Shown here: positions 23,412 to 32,735 of the stretch, piece after piece
Numbering within the stretch: the first letter of the stretch is position 1
Layout of the letters: the number at the start of each line of letters is the position of its first letter
Assembly (NCBI RefSeq): GCF_006175945.1
Contig: NZ_VAJL01000001.1
Coordinates: 1,612,001-1,676,000, forward strand
Direction of reading: 5' to 3'
Source of the DNA: Chryseobacterium mulctrae
GTDB taxonomy: Bacteria > Bacteroidota > Bacteroidia > Flavobacteriales > Weeksellaceae
Length of the DNA stretch: 64,000 bases
Made by a program: the position numbers and the translations under genes
Notes under the pieces: generated by a model
Told to the model about the DNA's origin: nothing
What the model saw: only the letters and a program-made list of their open reading frames with translations
Database searches by the model: none

Positions 23412-25715
23412 TTGGCAAATCTCTACAAGAAAGAAAGTCCGTTTCAGGTTTTTATATCGTTCAAAAAATATTTGGATGTGTTAGAGCACATTCGGTATAA
23501 CGATCGTTTAGAGTATCGCGCCAATTATGCAGAATCTTTAATTGAGAAAACCAAAAACTTCAAAGAATTAAGAGATGGTTTTCAGGATCTATCGGTGTTT
23601 GAAAAGCACAAAGACCTCATCAGACTTTTGTTGGCAGACCTCTTCCCTACCGGTTTAACGAGAAATGAAATTAAAGCGGCAGGAATTCCGCTTACCAATC
23701 TTACATTCAATTATACCGAAAGATTTCAAAATATTTTAAATGATGCCGGAAAAGATTTTGAAATCGAGTTCAGAGACATCAGTGATGACGAATATTACGT
23801 TTTTTGTTGTTGCCTGATTTTACAGACATACCTTAAAAAAGATATTAAAGTTACTATCCCGTTTTATTATGACATTCCCGATAAACAGGGAATTATGAAG
23901 CATTATAAAATTACGGTCAACTCAGATTTCAGCGATGTTTATCCTGCTGAAGGAACCAAAGTTCCGTCAGATGATGTTTTAGATATGCTGCTTGAAAATC
24001 TGGACGATGTACAGCTTTGGAAAAAATATTTCCAGCCCGAATCATGGATTTTAAACGGATTTAGTATTATTTCTCTTATCGACTGTACTTCGGAAGTGGC
24101 ATTGTCTGATTTGAAATCGAGCATGATTAAAATTGATCTTGAAAATCCTTCACCCGATGAGAATTTAAAAGAAATATTTAAATCTTATTTTGATGTTGCC
24201 GAGCTCAACTTTGGTTTGATGCTATTCAATATTAAAAACAAAAGGCTCGAAAAACTTCCTATTTACGAAAATGTTTTCACCAATTATCTTCTTGATTTTT
24301 GGATCAACACCTTTGATGAAGAAGCAAGGAAAACTGCTTTTGAAAACATCAGTTACAATTCAAAACCTGTCGTAGTTTCGAATGTTGACAATCTCGATGA
24401 GGAAATCAAAAAACTGCCAACTTTCAGTATTCTGAAAGATAATAACATCAATAGTTTCATGGTCATTCCGATTATGAAAGACAACGAGCTTTTGGCGATG
24501 ATGGAGTTTACTTCGCCTATTGCCAATAGTTTGAACGGTTTAAAGCTGAAAAAGCTTGAGTTTGTTGCCGACATGATTATTTTCTCTCTGAACAGATTTA
24601 CCTATGAAAGAAATAATCAGATTGAGGCCATCATTCAACGTGAATACACCACGATTCACGACAGCGTCATCTGGAAATTCAGGAATGAAGCAGAGCGTTA
24701 TTTTAACGCTTATTTATCGAAAAAAATATACACTTTAAAAGAGATTTCGTTTAAAAATCTTACTCCTTTATTTAGTTTTTCAGACATCCGCTCTTCATCA
24801 GACAAACGTTTTAAGCTGATGTTGGAAGATCTCAATCAGCAAATTGACGGACTTCATGAAGTGATGACCATTTTAAATTCATCAGAATCCGAAAAGTATT
24901 CTTTGGCATTGGATGTTTTTGAAAACGAACTCAATAATGAAATAAAAGCAGACACCGAACAGCGTTTCCAAAGACTTTTGCGTGAAGAAATTCATCCTTA
25001 TCTGCAAGGTCAGCTTGAGGTAAAAAGTGAAGAAATGATTAAAGAAAAAATTAAAAATTACTTTAGTCAGGTTTTTACACAGAATGATCTTTTTTATGCC
25101 AACAGAAAAAATTTAGACGATTCTATTACGCTTCTCAATCGTAAACTGGCCGATATTTTAGATGAAAAACAAGTCGCTGCTCAGGAAATTTTCCCGCATT
25201 ATTTTGAAAGATTTAAATCTGATGGCGTTGAGCATAATCTCTACATCGGTCCCAATATTGCTCCTGAATTGCCTTATTCTACAAAAGTGGTTAATGAATT
25301 AAGATATTGGCAGCTGGAAACTATTTGTACGATGGAACATGAGTTCCGTTTATTCAAAAAAGACCTTCCGGTTTCGCTTGATATTGCTTCGCTGATTTTT
25401 GTGTATAATGAAAAAATAGACATCCGTTTCCGAATGGATGAAAAACGTTTTGATGTAGACGGTGCATTTAATTCTAATTTTGAAATCATCAAAAAAAGAC
25501 TTGAAAAAGCGCATATCAAAGAATCTGAAGAAAGAATTACTTGTCCCGGAAAAATTACCATCGTTTATTTTGGCTTAGAAAATCAACGTGAATATTTACA
25601 ATACATCCACAGACTTCAGCAACAGAATATTTTAAAATCTGATGTTGAACTTTTAAGAGTTGAAGATCTGCAGGGAATTACAGGATTGCTTGCAATGAGA
25701 GTTTCTTTAGCGTAA
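23412..25715 (+). CDS. GAF-domain-containing protein, conserved flavobacterial type
   Basis: A 767-aa soluble protein. The start is TTG (MANLYKKESPFQVF); no ATG exists near the N-terminus, and a promoter-like box lies just upstream. A GAF-like region is visible at about residues 260-400, with NSFMVIPIMKDNELLAMMEF typical of the beta sheet that holds the ligand. Long helical, probably coiled-coil, segments follow (about 450-620). No kinase, cyclase or phosphodiesterase motif is seen. It resembles large GAF proteins found across flavobacteria, whose role is unknown to me. It ends one base from the convergent bestrophin gene. Confidence 0.75.
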   Translation: MANLYKKESPFQVFISFKKYLDVLEHIRYNDRLEYRANYAESLIEKTKNFKELRDGFQDLSVFEKHKDLIRLLLADLFPTGLTRNEIKAAGIPLTNLTFNYTERFQNILNDAGKDFEIEFRDISDDEYYVFCCCLILQTYLKKDIKVTIPFYYDIPDKQGIMKHYKITVNSDFSDVYPAEGTKVPSDDVLDMLLENLDDVQLWKKYFQPESWILNGFSIISLIDCTSEVALSDLKSSMIKIDLENPSPDENLKEIFKSYFDVAELNFGLMLFNIKNKRLEKLPIYENVFTNYLLDFWINTFDEEARKTAFENISYNSKPVVVSNVDNLDEEIKKLPTFSILKDNNINSFMVIPIMKDNELLAMMEFTSPIANSLNGLKLKKLEFVADMIIFSLNRFTYERNNQIEAIIQREYTTIHDSVIWKFRNEAERYFNAYLSKKIYTLKEISFKNLTPLFSFSDIRSSSDKRFKLMLEDLNQQIDGLHEVMTILNSSESEKYSLALDVFENELNNEIKADTEQRFQRLLREEIHPYLQGQLEVKSEEMIKEKIKNYFSQVFTQNDLFYANRKNLDDSITLLNRKLADILDEKQVAAQEIFPHYFERFKSDGVEHNLYIGPNIAPELPYSTKVVNELRYWQLETICTMEHEFRLFKKDLPVSLDIASLIFVYNEKIDIRFRMDEKRFDVDGAFNSNFEIIKKRLEKAHIKESEERITCPGKITIVYFGLENQREYLQYIHRLQQQNILKSDVELLRVEDLQGITGLLAMRVSLA

Positions 25716-25716
25716 A

Positions 25717-26631
25717 TCAATCTACAAAATAAGAATCGAGCTTTTTTAATTCACCTTGCGGAATTTCAGCCTGTTCAAAAATAGAAAATTCAATCGTTCT
25801 GCAAATACTGTTGAGTGCCAAATCATTTTCTTCTTCACCAAAAGGTTCCCCAATTTCTTGGATAATGGCATCTAAAGCTATAAAAGTATAACTGATCAGC
25901 AAAACAATTAACGGCATCATCCAGTCTAAACTATCGAGCAATCCGAATGGTAACCAAAAACAGTATAGATAAACGGTACGATGTAGTAAAACACTGTAAG
26001 CAAACGGAAGTGGTGTATTATAAATTCTCTCACAACCACCGGAAATATTAGAAAACTGATTCAATTGATGATTCATCGAAGTCAAAACAATCGTATCTAT
26101 ATTTCCGCTTTTATTCTGAATGTTCAGCCAATCTGAAATAAATCCTAAAATAATACTGGGAATAAACTTTTTACCCTGAATCTGATGAAACTGTTCTTCA
26201 GAAAGTAGCTTTTGAAGAGGTTTTATATCTGATTTATCTCTTAACTGATAATTTAAAGCCCAGCAAAATGCAGAAATTAATTTTACAATTTCCTGTTTTT
26301 CTTCTTTTGAAACATTCGGTATAAAAGATAAAATCTGTCTTGTGAAAGAGCGGGTTTCAATGACCAGTAATCCCCAAAGTTTTCTTCCTTCCCAGAATCG
26401 GTCATAACTCGCCGTATTACAAAAGCCCATAAAAATAGCCAAAGCCAAACCAATCAATGTAAAAACTGTAGGATTGAGCTTTACTTTATAATCGTAAATT
26501 TTACCGTTAAAATAATATACCGCTACAGAGAAAATGGTGATAATACAAAGCTGAGCTACGATTTTCTTTAGTACAGAACCTCTCCATATAAATAACATTT
26601 TCAGCCAGTGTGTTCGCTGTCTTACAATCAT
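25717..26631 (-). CDS. Bestrophin-family channel protein
   Basis: A 304-aa protein with the bacterial bestrophin pattern. MIVRQRTHWLKMLFIWRGSVLKK leads into helix 1. GLALAIFMGFCNTASYDRFWEGRKLWG is the signature region with the conserved DRFWEGRKLWG. A polar cytoplasmic part and further helices near residues 210-250 follow, then EIGEPFGEEENDL, the typical PFG-E-E motif. Bacterial members form pentameric ion channels (cation-selective in the known KpBest structure). It lies 21 bases downstream of the HD/Pycsar-like gene on the same strand, so the two membrane proteins are probably co-expressed. Confidence 0.9.
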   Translation of the reverse strand: MIVRQRTHWLKMLFIWRGSVLKKIVAQLCIITIFSVAVYYFNGKIYDYKVKLNPTVFTLIGLALAIFMGFCNTASYDRFWEGRKLWGLLVIETRSFTRQILSFIPNVSKEEKQEIVKLISAFCWALNYQLRDKSDIKPLQKLLSEEQFHQIQGKKFIPSIILGFISDWLNIQNKSGNIDTIVLTSMNHQLNQFSNISGGCERIYNTPLPFAYSVLLHRTVYLYCFWLPFGLLDSLDWMMPLIVLLISYTFIALDAIIQEIGEPFGEEENDLALNSICRTIEFSIFEQAEIPQGELKKLDSYFVD

Positions 26632-26652
26632 GTTTTATGCAGTTTTTTTTAA

Positions 26653-27825
26653 TTAAAGCGTAAGAAAAGCATACGCAAAAGACAGTACAGAAATTATAAT
26701 TCCTGCCATAAAAATCTGATACGTAACCGAAAGAAGCTTATATTTTCTGTCTAAAACTTTTCCAAGATAGTATAGATCTTTCACCATAGAATCGTAAATA
26801 TAATCTCTGTCTTTGATGAGATCATGCATCGAGCTCAGATAATGATTAAATTCCATTTGATGGAAGTTTCCGAAAAACAAAAGGTTTACTTTACGGTCTT
26901 TAATATCCTGATTGGTAAAAGTAGTCTTCGTAACATTGGGTTTTGTAGAAAGAATCGCAAAAATTATCGTTAAAACACTTGAGATCAACAGAAAAAATGT
27001 AGGAATAATCAAATGCGCATTCTTCGGAGTATCTAATTTCGGGACCAAAACAGAAAGGCAAACCGAAATAATAATTGCATTGACCGAAAGCAAAATATTG
27101 GCTTTACTATCTGCAATATCGCTCAGTCTTGTATGATTATTCAAAGTAACTCTGAAAAGCGTATCTACACTTCTGTCAGATTTCTGATCTTTTTTTTCTG
27201 AATTTTCTTTTTTGGGTTTCTCTTCTTTGCCCATTTTATCCATCTTCTTTTCCAATTTTTTTACATTTTTCAGTTTGAGTGGCTCCCAGTTTTCTTTGGC
27301 ATAATCGGTGAAATACTTATGTTTGTTTTTAAGAAAATCTACATTCATCTCATTCCATTCATCATTAGAAAAACACATTCCGCCTGTCAGTTCCCATTCT
27401 TTACGCAAAGCTTCCGCAGAATCATTGTAAAATGGACTTGCAAAATGACTGAAATCAGCATCTTTCATAATCATTTCTAAAAGATCTTGAGGCTGATGGT
27501 ATTTTTCTGTAGAAAGAATCAATCTGGAAACTTCATTTATATATTCTTCCGAAAAATTATCTTTTTTAAGAAAATCTTTCATAATAGCGGCTCCCCTTTC
27601 TTCATGCCCTTCAGCATTACAATCTGTAAAACCAACATCATGAAACCACAACGCAAGCAACACCTTTTCTCTGTCAACTTCAGATAAATTGGTATGCTTT
27701 ATGATTTCATCTGCTTTCTGAACGGCATATGTGGTATGAATAAAATTATGGTAAAAGTAAACAGAAGATAGTTTATCTTTGAATAAGTTTTCAACATAAT
27801 TTTTAGCTTTGTCTAAGGTGCTCAT
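26653..27825 (-). CDS. HD-domain hydrolase fused to a Pycsar-effector-like transmembrane domain
   Basis: A 390-aa protein. Residues 1-180 form an HD phosphohydrolase domain: YHNFIH (His26, His30), LWFHDVG (His62, Asp63), His74 in AEGHEER and DADFSHF (Asp122, Asp124). A lysine-rich linker (185-215) follows. Residues 220-390 match the Pycsar transmembrane effector type (PF18967, formerly DUF5706): NNHTRLSDIADSKANILLSV, helices at about 246-261, 272-293 and a last one at 365-385. In Pycsar defence, such domains respond to cCMP or cUMP and damage the membrane. No pyrimidine cyclase is near. I start at ATG 27825; a GTG one codon earlier is less likely. Operon with bestrophin. Confidence 0.8.
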   Translation of the reverse strand: MSTLDKAKNYVENLFKDKLSSVYFYHNFIHTTYAVQKADEIIKHTNLSEVDREKVLLALWFHDVGFTDCNAEGHEERGAAIMKDFLKKDNFSEEYINEVSRLILSTEKYHQPQDLLEMIMKDADFSHFASPFYNDSAEALRKEWELTGGMCFSNDEWNEMNVDFLKNKHKYFTDYAKENWEPLKLKNVKKLEKKMDKMGKEEKPKKENSEKKDQKSDRSVDTLFRVTLNNHTRLSDIADSKANILLSVNAIIISVCLSVLVPKLDTPKNAHLIIPTFFLLISSVLTIIFAILSTKPNVTKTTFTNQDIKDRKVNLLFFGNFHQMEFNHYLSSMHDLIKDRDYIYDSMVKDLYYLGKVLDRKYKLLSVTYQIFMAGIIISVLSFAYAFLTL

Positions 27826-27851
27826 CACAGAATTTTTCTTAATGTAAATGT

Positions 27852-30800
27852 ATGAATTTATCCTTTAAATCTTATTTAAAAAAAATATCACCGGCAGGAA
27901 AAACGTTTCTCCTTTCGGGACTTCTTTTATCTTGTGCTACCTACAACGTAAAAAAGGGCAAAAACTTACATGAAGTATCAAAATCTGAGCTGAAAACTGA
28001 TAATGATTTTCAGATTTTCCTAGTAGGTGATGCCGGAAACTCAGAAGAAATTCAGGCTCAGCAAACGTTGAATTTTCTTAAGAACAAGATAGATTCTGCC
28101 AACAGCAATTCGATGCTCATCTTTTTGGGAGATAATATTTATCCTTTGGGAATGCCAAAAGAAAGTGATAAAGATTATCCTTTGGCAAAAGAAAAAATGG
28201 AAAACCAACTGGCAATTACCAAAAACTTCAAAGGTAAAACTTTGATTATCCCCGGAAATCACGATTGGTATCACGGTTTGGATGGTCTAAAAGCTCAGGA
28301 AGATTTTGTAAAAACCTATCTGAACGATAAAAAATCTTTTCTTCCTAAAAATTCTTGCCCGATTGATGATATTAATTTAACCAAAGACATCAAACTTATC
28401 ATTATCGATTCTGAATGGGCTTTAATAAATTGGGATAAATATCCTGGAATCAATAAAGGTTGTGATATTAAAACCAGAGACGATTTTTATACCGAGTTCA
28501 AAGATTTAATTACAAAAAATCAGGATAAAAGAATTATTGTTGCGCTTCATCATCCGGTAATCAGTTCCGGAGTTCATGCCGGATTTAATTCTACAAAATC
28601 TCATCTTTCAGCATTTAACGGGAAAGTTCCGATTCCGGGAGTTGCCACTGTACTTACAACATTGAGAAGTTCTTCCGGAGCAAGCATGGAAGACATCAAC
28701 AACAGACATTATGCAGATTTTGCCAACAGACTAAAAAGTATTGTTCAGGATAAAGAAAATGTGATTTTCGTTTCAGGACACGATCATAACCTGCAGTATC
28801 ATGCAGACAACAATATCAGGCAAATCATCAGCGGAGCAGGTTCAAAAACAGATCCCGCCACGATTGTTAACAAAACCGATTTTTCTTACGGCGGAAGTGG
28901 TTTTGCTGTTTTAAATCTCAGAAAAGATTTAAGTTCAGATGTAGAATATTTTTCAACAAAAAACAATGAGCTTAAAAAACTGACGCAAATTTCAGTAATT
29001 CCTCAACCTCAAGTATTTGAAAATAATTTTCCAAGCTCACTTCCAGCAACCTACACTTCAACAGTTTATGCTGAAAAGCTTACTAAAAAAGGGAGAATTT
29101 ACCGCTGGCTTTGGGGAGATCATTACAGAAAATATTATGCTCTTCCGATTGAAGCAAAAACGAAAGATCTTTCTGATATGAATCCTGGTTATTCTCCTTT
29201 CAGAGAAGGTGGCGGAAACCAGTCAAATAGTCTTCGTCTGAAAACCAATGACGGACAGGAATTTGTAATGCGCGGAATCAAAAAAAGCGCAGTTCGTTTT
29301 CTCAACGCTCAGGCTTTTAAGAAAAATGATTTCGGAAACGAATTAAACAACACGTTCCCTGAAAGATTTCTACTCGATTTTTATACGACCAATCATCCTT
29401 TTACCGGATTTGCGGTTAATAATATGATCGATAAACTTGGGATTTTTCACAGTAATCCTGAGTTATTTTATATCCCGAAACAAAAATCTTTGGGGCGTTA
29501 TAACAAAAATTACGGGGATGAATTATACATGATTGAAGAACGCTTTTCTTCTGATCCCAAAACCTTACAGTCGCTAGATAATGCTACTGATATTCTTTCA
29601 ACATCGGATGTTCTGAAAAATATGCGAAAAGACAGCAAATACTCGGTTGACCAGGATTTATACATCAGAGCAAGGATTTTTGATATGCTGATCGGCGATT
29701 GGGACAGACATGAAGATCAATGGAAATGGGCAGAATATAAAACAGGAAATAAGGTTATTTACAAACCTATTCCAAGAGACAGAGATCAGGCTTTCAGTAC
29801 CTACGATGGCGCTGCGTTTACCTTCATTATGAACATCCCGATGATTCGCCACATGAAATCTTTTAAAGATGAAATAAAAAATGTACGTTGGGTAAATATG
29901 GAACCTTATCCTTTGGATTTAATTTTCCTGAAAGGTTCTACTGAAAAAAACTGGAGCGAACAGGCAAAATTTATTCAGCAAAATCTTACAGATGCTGATA
30001 TTGATGTTGCTTTTAAAAACCTTCCGAAGGAAGTTCAGGATGAAACCATTGCCGATATTCAGAGAAAATTAAAACTCAGAAAAGAAAAAATCGAAGCTAA
30101 TGCCGTAGAATATTATCATATTCTTCAGGAAAAAGTTCCGTTGGTAGGTACTCTCAGCCCAGACAAGTTTGTCATTGTAAAAAATGGAAACTCAGTTGAT
30201 GTAAAGCAATACAAAATTAATAAAGATAAAACCGAAGAACTGGTTTTTGAAAAATCTTACGATGGAAAAAAGACCAAAGAACTTTGGATCTACGGATTGG
30301 ATGATGATGATATCTATGAAGTTTCAGGTGACGGAAAATCTAAAACAAACATCAGACTGATTGGTGGATATAATCACGATGTGTACAATGTATCCAACGG
30401 AAGAAACGTAAAGATTTATGATTTTAAATCTCAGAAAAATACGTACGAAACCGAAGGAGCAGCAAAACACATCAGTGATGATTATGACATCAACACCTAC
30501 AATTGGAAGCATCCTAAATTCAATTTCTTTGCGGGTTATCCGATGGCCAATTACAACCCCGATGACGGTGTAATTTTGGGAATTGTAGCCAATTATACGG
30601 TCAATAATTTTATTCGTGATCGTTTTACTCAGAAACACAGTATAAGTGCCAATTATTATACTTTAACAGGCGGATTTAATGTGGGCTACAAAGGAACCTT
30701 CAAAAAAGCGATTGCAGGATGGGATGCCGGAATTGATGCAACCTACACTACTCCATTTTTTGCGAGAACATTCTTTGGTTTGGGTAATGAAACGGTATAT

Positions 30801-31565
30801 GAAAAAGATGACGTGAGTAAAGACTTTAACAGGGTACGAATTTCTCAGTTTAAATTTGCTCCATCGATCTCAAAAACAAGCTGGCTGAATCTGAAGCATC
30901 AGTTCCAGTTGAATTTTGAGCATTCTAAAGTGCAGTTGAATGAAGATCGTTTCGTTGCAGCATCTCCGGAAGTCAATCCTGAAGTTTTTAACGGACAACA
31001 GTTTGCAGGAGCTAATTATACTTTCAGTTTTAAAAACTTTGATAATAATGCCTTCCCTACTTTAGGTTTAGAAATAATTTTAAATGCAGACTGGAAAGCC
31101 AATCTTTCAGAATTTAACCAAAACTTTGCCTCTTTTAAAGGAACATTAAACCTGTTCCGCAGAATCGATAAACAAGGAAGATTTGTTTTTGCCAACTCTT
31201 CCAATGCCATGATTATCAACAACAATAATTTTGAGTTTTATCAGGCTGCAGCCATTGGTGGAAACAACGCAATGCGTGCTTACAGAAACGAAAGATTTGC
31301 CGGGAAATCATATTTTGTCAACAACTCTGAAATCCGTTGGGATTTTGGTCGTGTGAAAAACAATATCGTTCCGGTCAATATGGGAATTCTGGTTGGCTAT
31401 GATGTGGGAAGAGTGTGGATTGATAATAAACAATCAGACAAATGGCATCAAGGTGTTGGTGGAGGATTTTGGATGAATATTCTCGAAACTTTTTCGGCAA
31501 GAATCGATTACTTTACCGGTGAAGATGGCGGAAGAATTTCCGGCGGTGTAGGTTTGAGTTTTTAA
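27852..31565 (+). CDS. Calcineurin-like phosphoesterase with kinase-like middle and C-terminal outer-membrane barrel
   Basis: A 1237-aa lipoprotein-like precursor (lipobox LLLSC). Residues about 55-360 are a metallophosphoesterase: GDAGNSEE, GDNIYPLG, GNHDWYHG, ALHHPVIS and SGHDHNLQ. The middle carries EFVMRGIKKS near 471, GDWDRHEDQWKW (Asp616 to Trp626) and PRDRDQAF (641-648). Their spacing recalls the catalytic D-R-x2-D-x-W and metal-binding D-x2-AF of type II PI4-kinase/HipA-like folds. Residues about 880-1237 are beta-barrel (BamA/surface-antigen style), ending VGLSF. Long phosphoesterase-barrel proteins are known in flavobacteria. The kinase resemblance is my inference. Its start is only 26 bases from the divergent HD gene. 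Confidence 0.8.
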   Translation: MNLSFKSYLKKISPAGKTFLLSGLLLSCATYNVKKGKNLHEVSKSELKTDNDFQIFLVGDAGNSEEIQAQQTLNFLKNKIDSANSNSMLIFLGDNIYPLGMPKESDKDYPLAKEKMENQLAITKNFKGKTLIIPGNHDWYHGLDGLKAQEDFVKTYLNDKKSFLPKNSCPIDDINLTKDIKLIIIDSEWALINWDKYPGINKGCDIKTRDDFYTEFKDLITKNQDKRIIVALHHPVISSGVHAGFNSTKSHLSAFNGKVPIPGVATVLTTLRSSSGASMEDINNRHYADFANRLKSIVQDKENVIFVSGHDHNLQYHADNNIRQIISGAGSKTDPATIVNKTDFSYGGSGFAVLNLRKDLSSDVEYFSTKNNELKKLTQISVIPQPQVFENNFPSSLPATYTSTVYAEKLTKKGRIYRWLWGDHYRKYYALPIEAKTKDLSDMNPGYSPFREGGGNQSNSLRLKTNDGQEFVMRGIKKSAVRFLNAQAFKKNDFGNELNNTFPERFLLDFYTTNHPFTGFAVNNMIDKLGIFHSNPELFYIPKQKSLGRYNKNYGDELYMIEERFSSDPKTLQSLDNATDILSTSDVLKNMRKDSKYSVDQDLYIRARIFDMLIGDWDRHEDQWKWAEYKTGNKVIYKPIPRDRDQAFSTYDGAAFTFIMNIPMIRHMKSFKDEIKNVRWVNMEPYPLDLIFLKGSTEKNWSEQAKFIQQNLTDADIDVAFKNLPKEVQDETIADIQRKLKLRKEKIEANAVEYYHILQEKVPLVGTLSPDKFVIVKNGNSVDVKQYKINKDKTEELVFEKSYDGKKTKELWIYGLDDDDIYEVSGDGKSKTNIRLIGGYNHDVYNVSNGRNVKIYDFKSQKNTYETEGAAKHISDDYDINTYNWKHPKFNFFAGYPMANYNPDDGVILGIVANYTVNNFIRDRFTQKHSISANYYTLTGGFNVGYKGTFKKAIAGWDAGIDATYTTPFFARTFFGLGNETVYEKDDVSKDFNRVRISQFKFAPSISKTSWLNLKHQFQLNFEHSKVQLNEDRFVAASPEVNPEVFNGQQFAGANYTFSFKNFDNNAFPTLGLEIILNADWKANLSEFNQNFASFKGTLNLFRRIDKQGRFVFANSSNAMIINNNNFEFYQAAAIGGNNAMRAYRNERFAGKSYFVNNSEIRWDFGRVKNNIVPVNMGILVGYDVGRVWIDNKQSDKWHQGVGGGFWMNILETFSARIDYFTGEDGGRISGGVGLSF

Positions 31566-31610
31566 CGGTTATTGACCTTTTTATTAAACTGAAAATTTAA
31601 AAGCCCAGTT

Positions 31611-31660
31611 TGTCTTTCTGAATGGAGCAAAGCGGAGTGAAGAATCTCAAATGTAAAACT
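31611..31660. repeat. Fragments of dispersed repeats (TGTCTTTCTGAAT and CTTTTGTCTTGAAACAAA)
   Basis: TGTCTTTCTGAATGGAGC followed by AGTGAAGAATCTCA matches the left half of the palindromic repeat at 11897 (shared GAAGAATCTC). Directly after it (31656 onward), CTTTTGTCTTGAAACAAAA matches the start of the structured repeat at 34630. This gap therefore collects pieces of two dispersed families. Confidence 0.5.
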
Positions 31661-31700
31661 CTTTTCTTTTGTCTTGAAACAAAAAAATAAATTTAAAATA

Positions 31701-31729
31701 AAACCCGCAGAGCTTTCTGCGGGTTTTAT
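31701..31729 (+). terminator. Bidirectional-looking terminator hairpin
   Basis: The stem AAACCCGCAG / CTGCGGGTTT has a six-base loop and is followed by TATTTTG on the plus strand; A-rich sequence lies on the other side. It lies 135 bases after the phosphoesterase gene and before the convergent lipoprotein gene, so it may serve both. Confidence 0.8.
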
Positions 31730-31750
31730 TTTGCGATTAGTTTACTTTCC

Positions 31751-31826
31751 AAAATGGCTCCGGAGCAACAGCCATACCTTTGTAGAATAATAGCAAGATT
31801 CTAAAATTAGAACTCCGTAGGAGTTC
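31751..31826. repeat. Dispersed repeat with CTCCGGAG and CTCCGTAGGAG cores
   Basis: Contains AAATGGCTCCGGAGCAAC, then CATACCTTTGTAGAATAAT, and ends GAACTCCGTAGGAGTTC, an eight-base inverted repeat with a one-base centre. The order (CTCCGGAG word, TTTGTAGA, then CTCCGTAGGAG) is a layout I recall from spacer repeats in many Bacteroidota genomes. No coding potential. Confidence 0.5.
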
Positions 31827-31858
31827 AATCTTTCCATCATTTTTAAAATAAAAATAAT

Positions 31859-32731
31859 TTATTTAAGAGAAAACTGATATACATTTCCACCTTCTTTTTT
31901 ATCTTTTTCGTCGGCAATCAGCAAAGTTTTATCATCAACGAAAACCACAGCTTCTTTTTGTGAATTGTGGTTTAAAGGGAGTTTCTGAATTTTAGCTGAA
32001 TTAAAATCATTGGCTGTAAATCCTGAAAGTACGTGAATGTTTTTATGCGTTAAAAGCACAATTTCATTTTTAGAATTAATCGCAGCTGATGTAATGGCTG
32101 CATCACTGTAACCTCCTTCAAGCTTTAGTTTTCCAATTAATTTTGCTTCAAAATCACCTTCTTTATTTGGAATCTGGAAAACAAGAAAAGTTCCGTCAAA
32201 ACCTTTACTTCTGTTTTTTGTAAATAGATAAAAGCTTCCGTCTTTTTCTACAAAAGCTTCGCAATCGTACAGTAAATTAGATTTTTTAGGAGGAAATTCA
32301 GTCTGCCCTTCATAATGGAATTTTGTGGTCTGAATAACCTTTGTCGATTTCTGAGAATCATTTTTTAAATCTAACTTTAAGATCGAAAGGTTCTGTCTGT
32401 CGTTTTCATTATTTCCAAAATCCCCGATGTAAATATTTCCGGCAGCATCTTTTGTGATATCTTCCCAGTCGTTATTTTCAGCATTTTCTACAAGAACATC
32501 ATTAACCAACTCGCCTTGTCTGTTGAGCCCGTAAACTACATTTTTATTTCCCGCATCTTCAATAGCCCAAATGGTTTTCTGGTCTTGAGAAAGAGTAATT
32601 CCTGAAACTTCTTTCAGCTTTTTTGGGAGTGAAAATTCTGTTTTCAAATCTTCCTGCGATTTTGTTACCGAATCTTGAGCTTTCGGATTGCAGCTCATTA
32701 GCATAACAGCAAATACAACGAGAATGCGCAT
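31859..32731 (-). CDS. Lipoprotein with propeller-like fold
   Basis: A 290-aa protein with a short signal peptide and lipobox (MLMSC, Cys14). The mature part has repeating strands of the type VSGITLSQDQKTIWAIEDAG, DWEDITKDAAGNIYIGDFGNN and ITSAAINSKNEIVLLTHKN. This indicates a five- or six-bladed beta-propeller like the SdiA-regulated/esterase-like phytase families; no catalytic residues can be assigned. It starts four bases after the FUSC gene upstream on the same strand, so it is the distal gene of that operon. Confidence 0.75.
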   Translation of the reverse strand: MRILVVFAVMLMSCNPKAQDSVTKSQEDLKTEFSLPKKLKEVSGITLSQDQKTIWAIEDAGNKNVVYGLNRQGELVNDVLVENAENNDWEDITKDAAGNIYIGDFGNNENDRQNLSILKLDLKNDSQKSTKVIQTTKFHYEGQTEFPPKKSNLLYDCEAFVEKDGSFYLFTKNRSKGFDGTFLVFQIPNKEGDFEAKLIGKLKLEGGYSDAAITSAAINSKNEIVLLTHKNIHVLSGFTANDFNSAKIQKLPLNHNSQKEAVVFVDDKTLLIADEKDKKEGGNVYQFSLK

Positions 32732-32735
32732 AATT

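Noticed and set aside
26653-27825. Complete Pycsar defence system
   Set aside because: Only an effector-like domain is present. No pyrimidine nucleotide cyclase gene is in the window, so the full system is not claimed.
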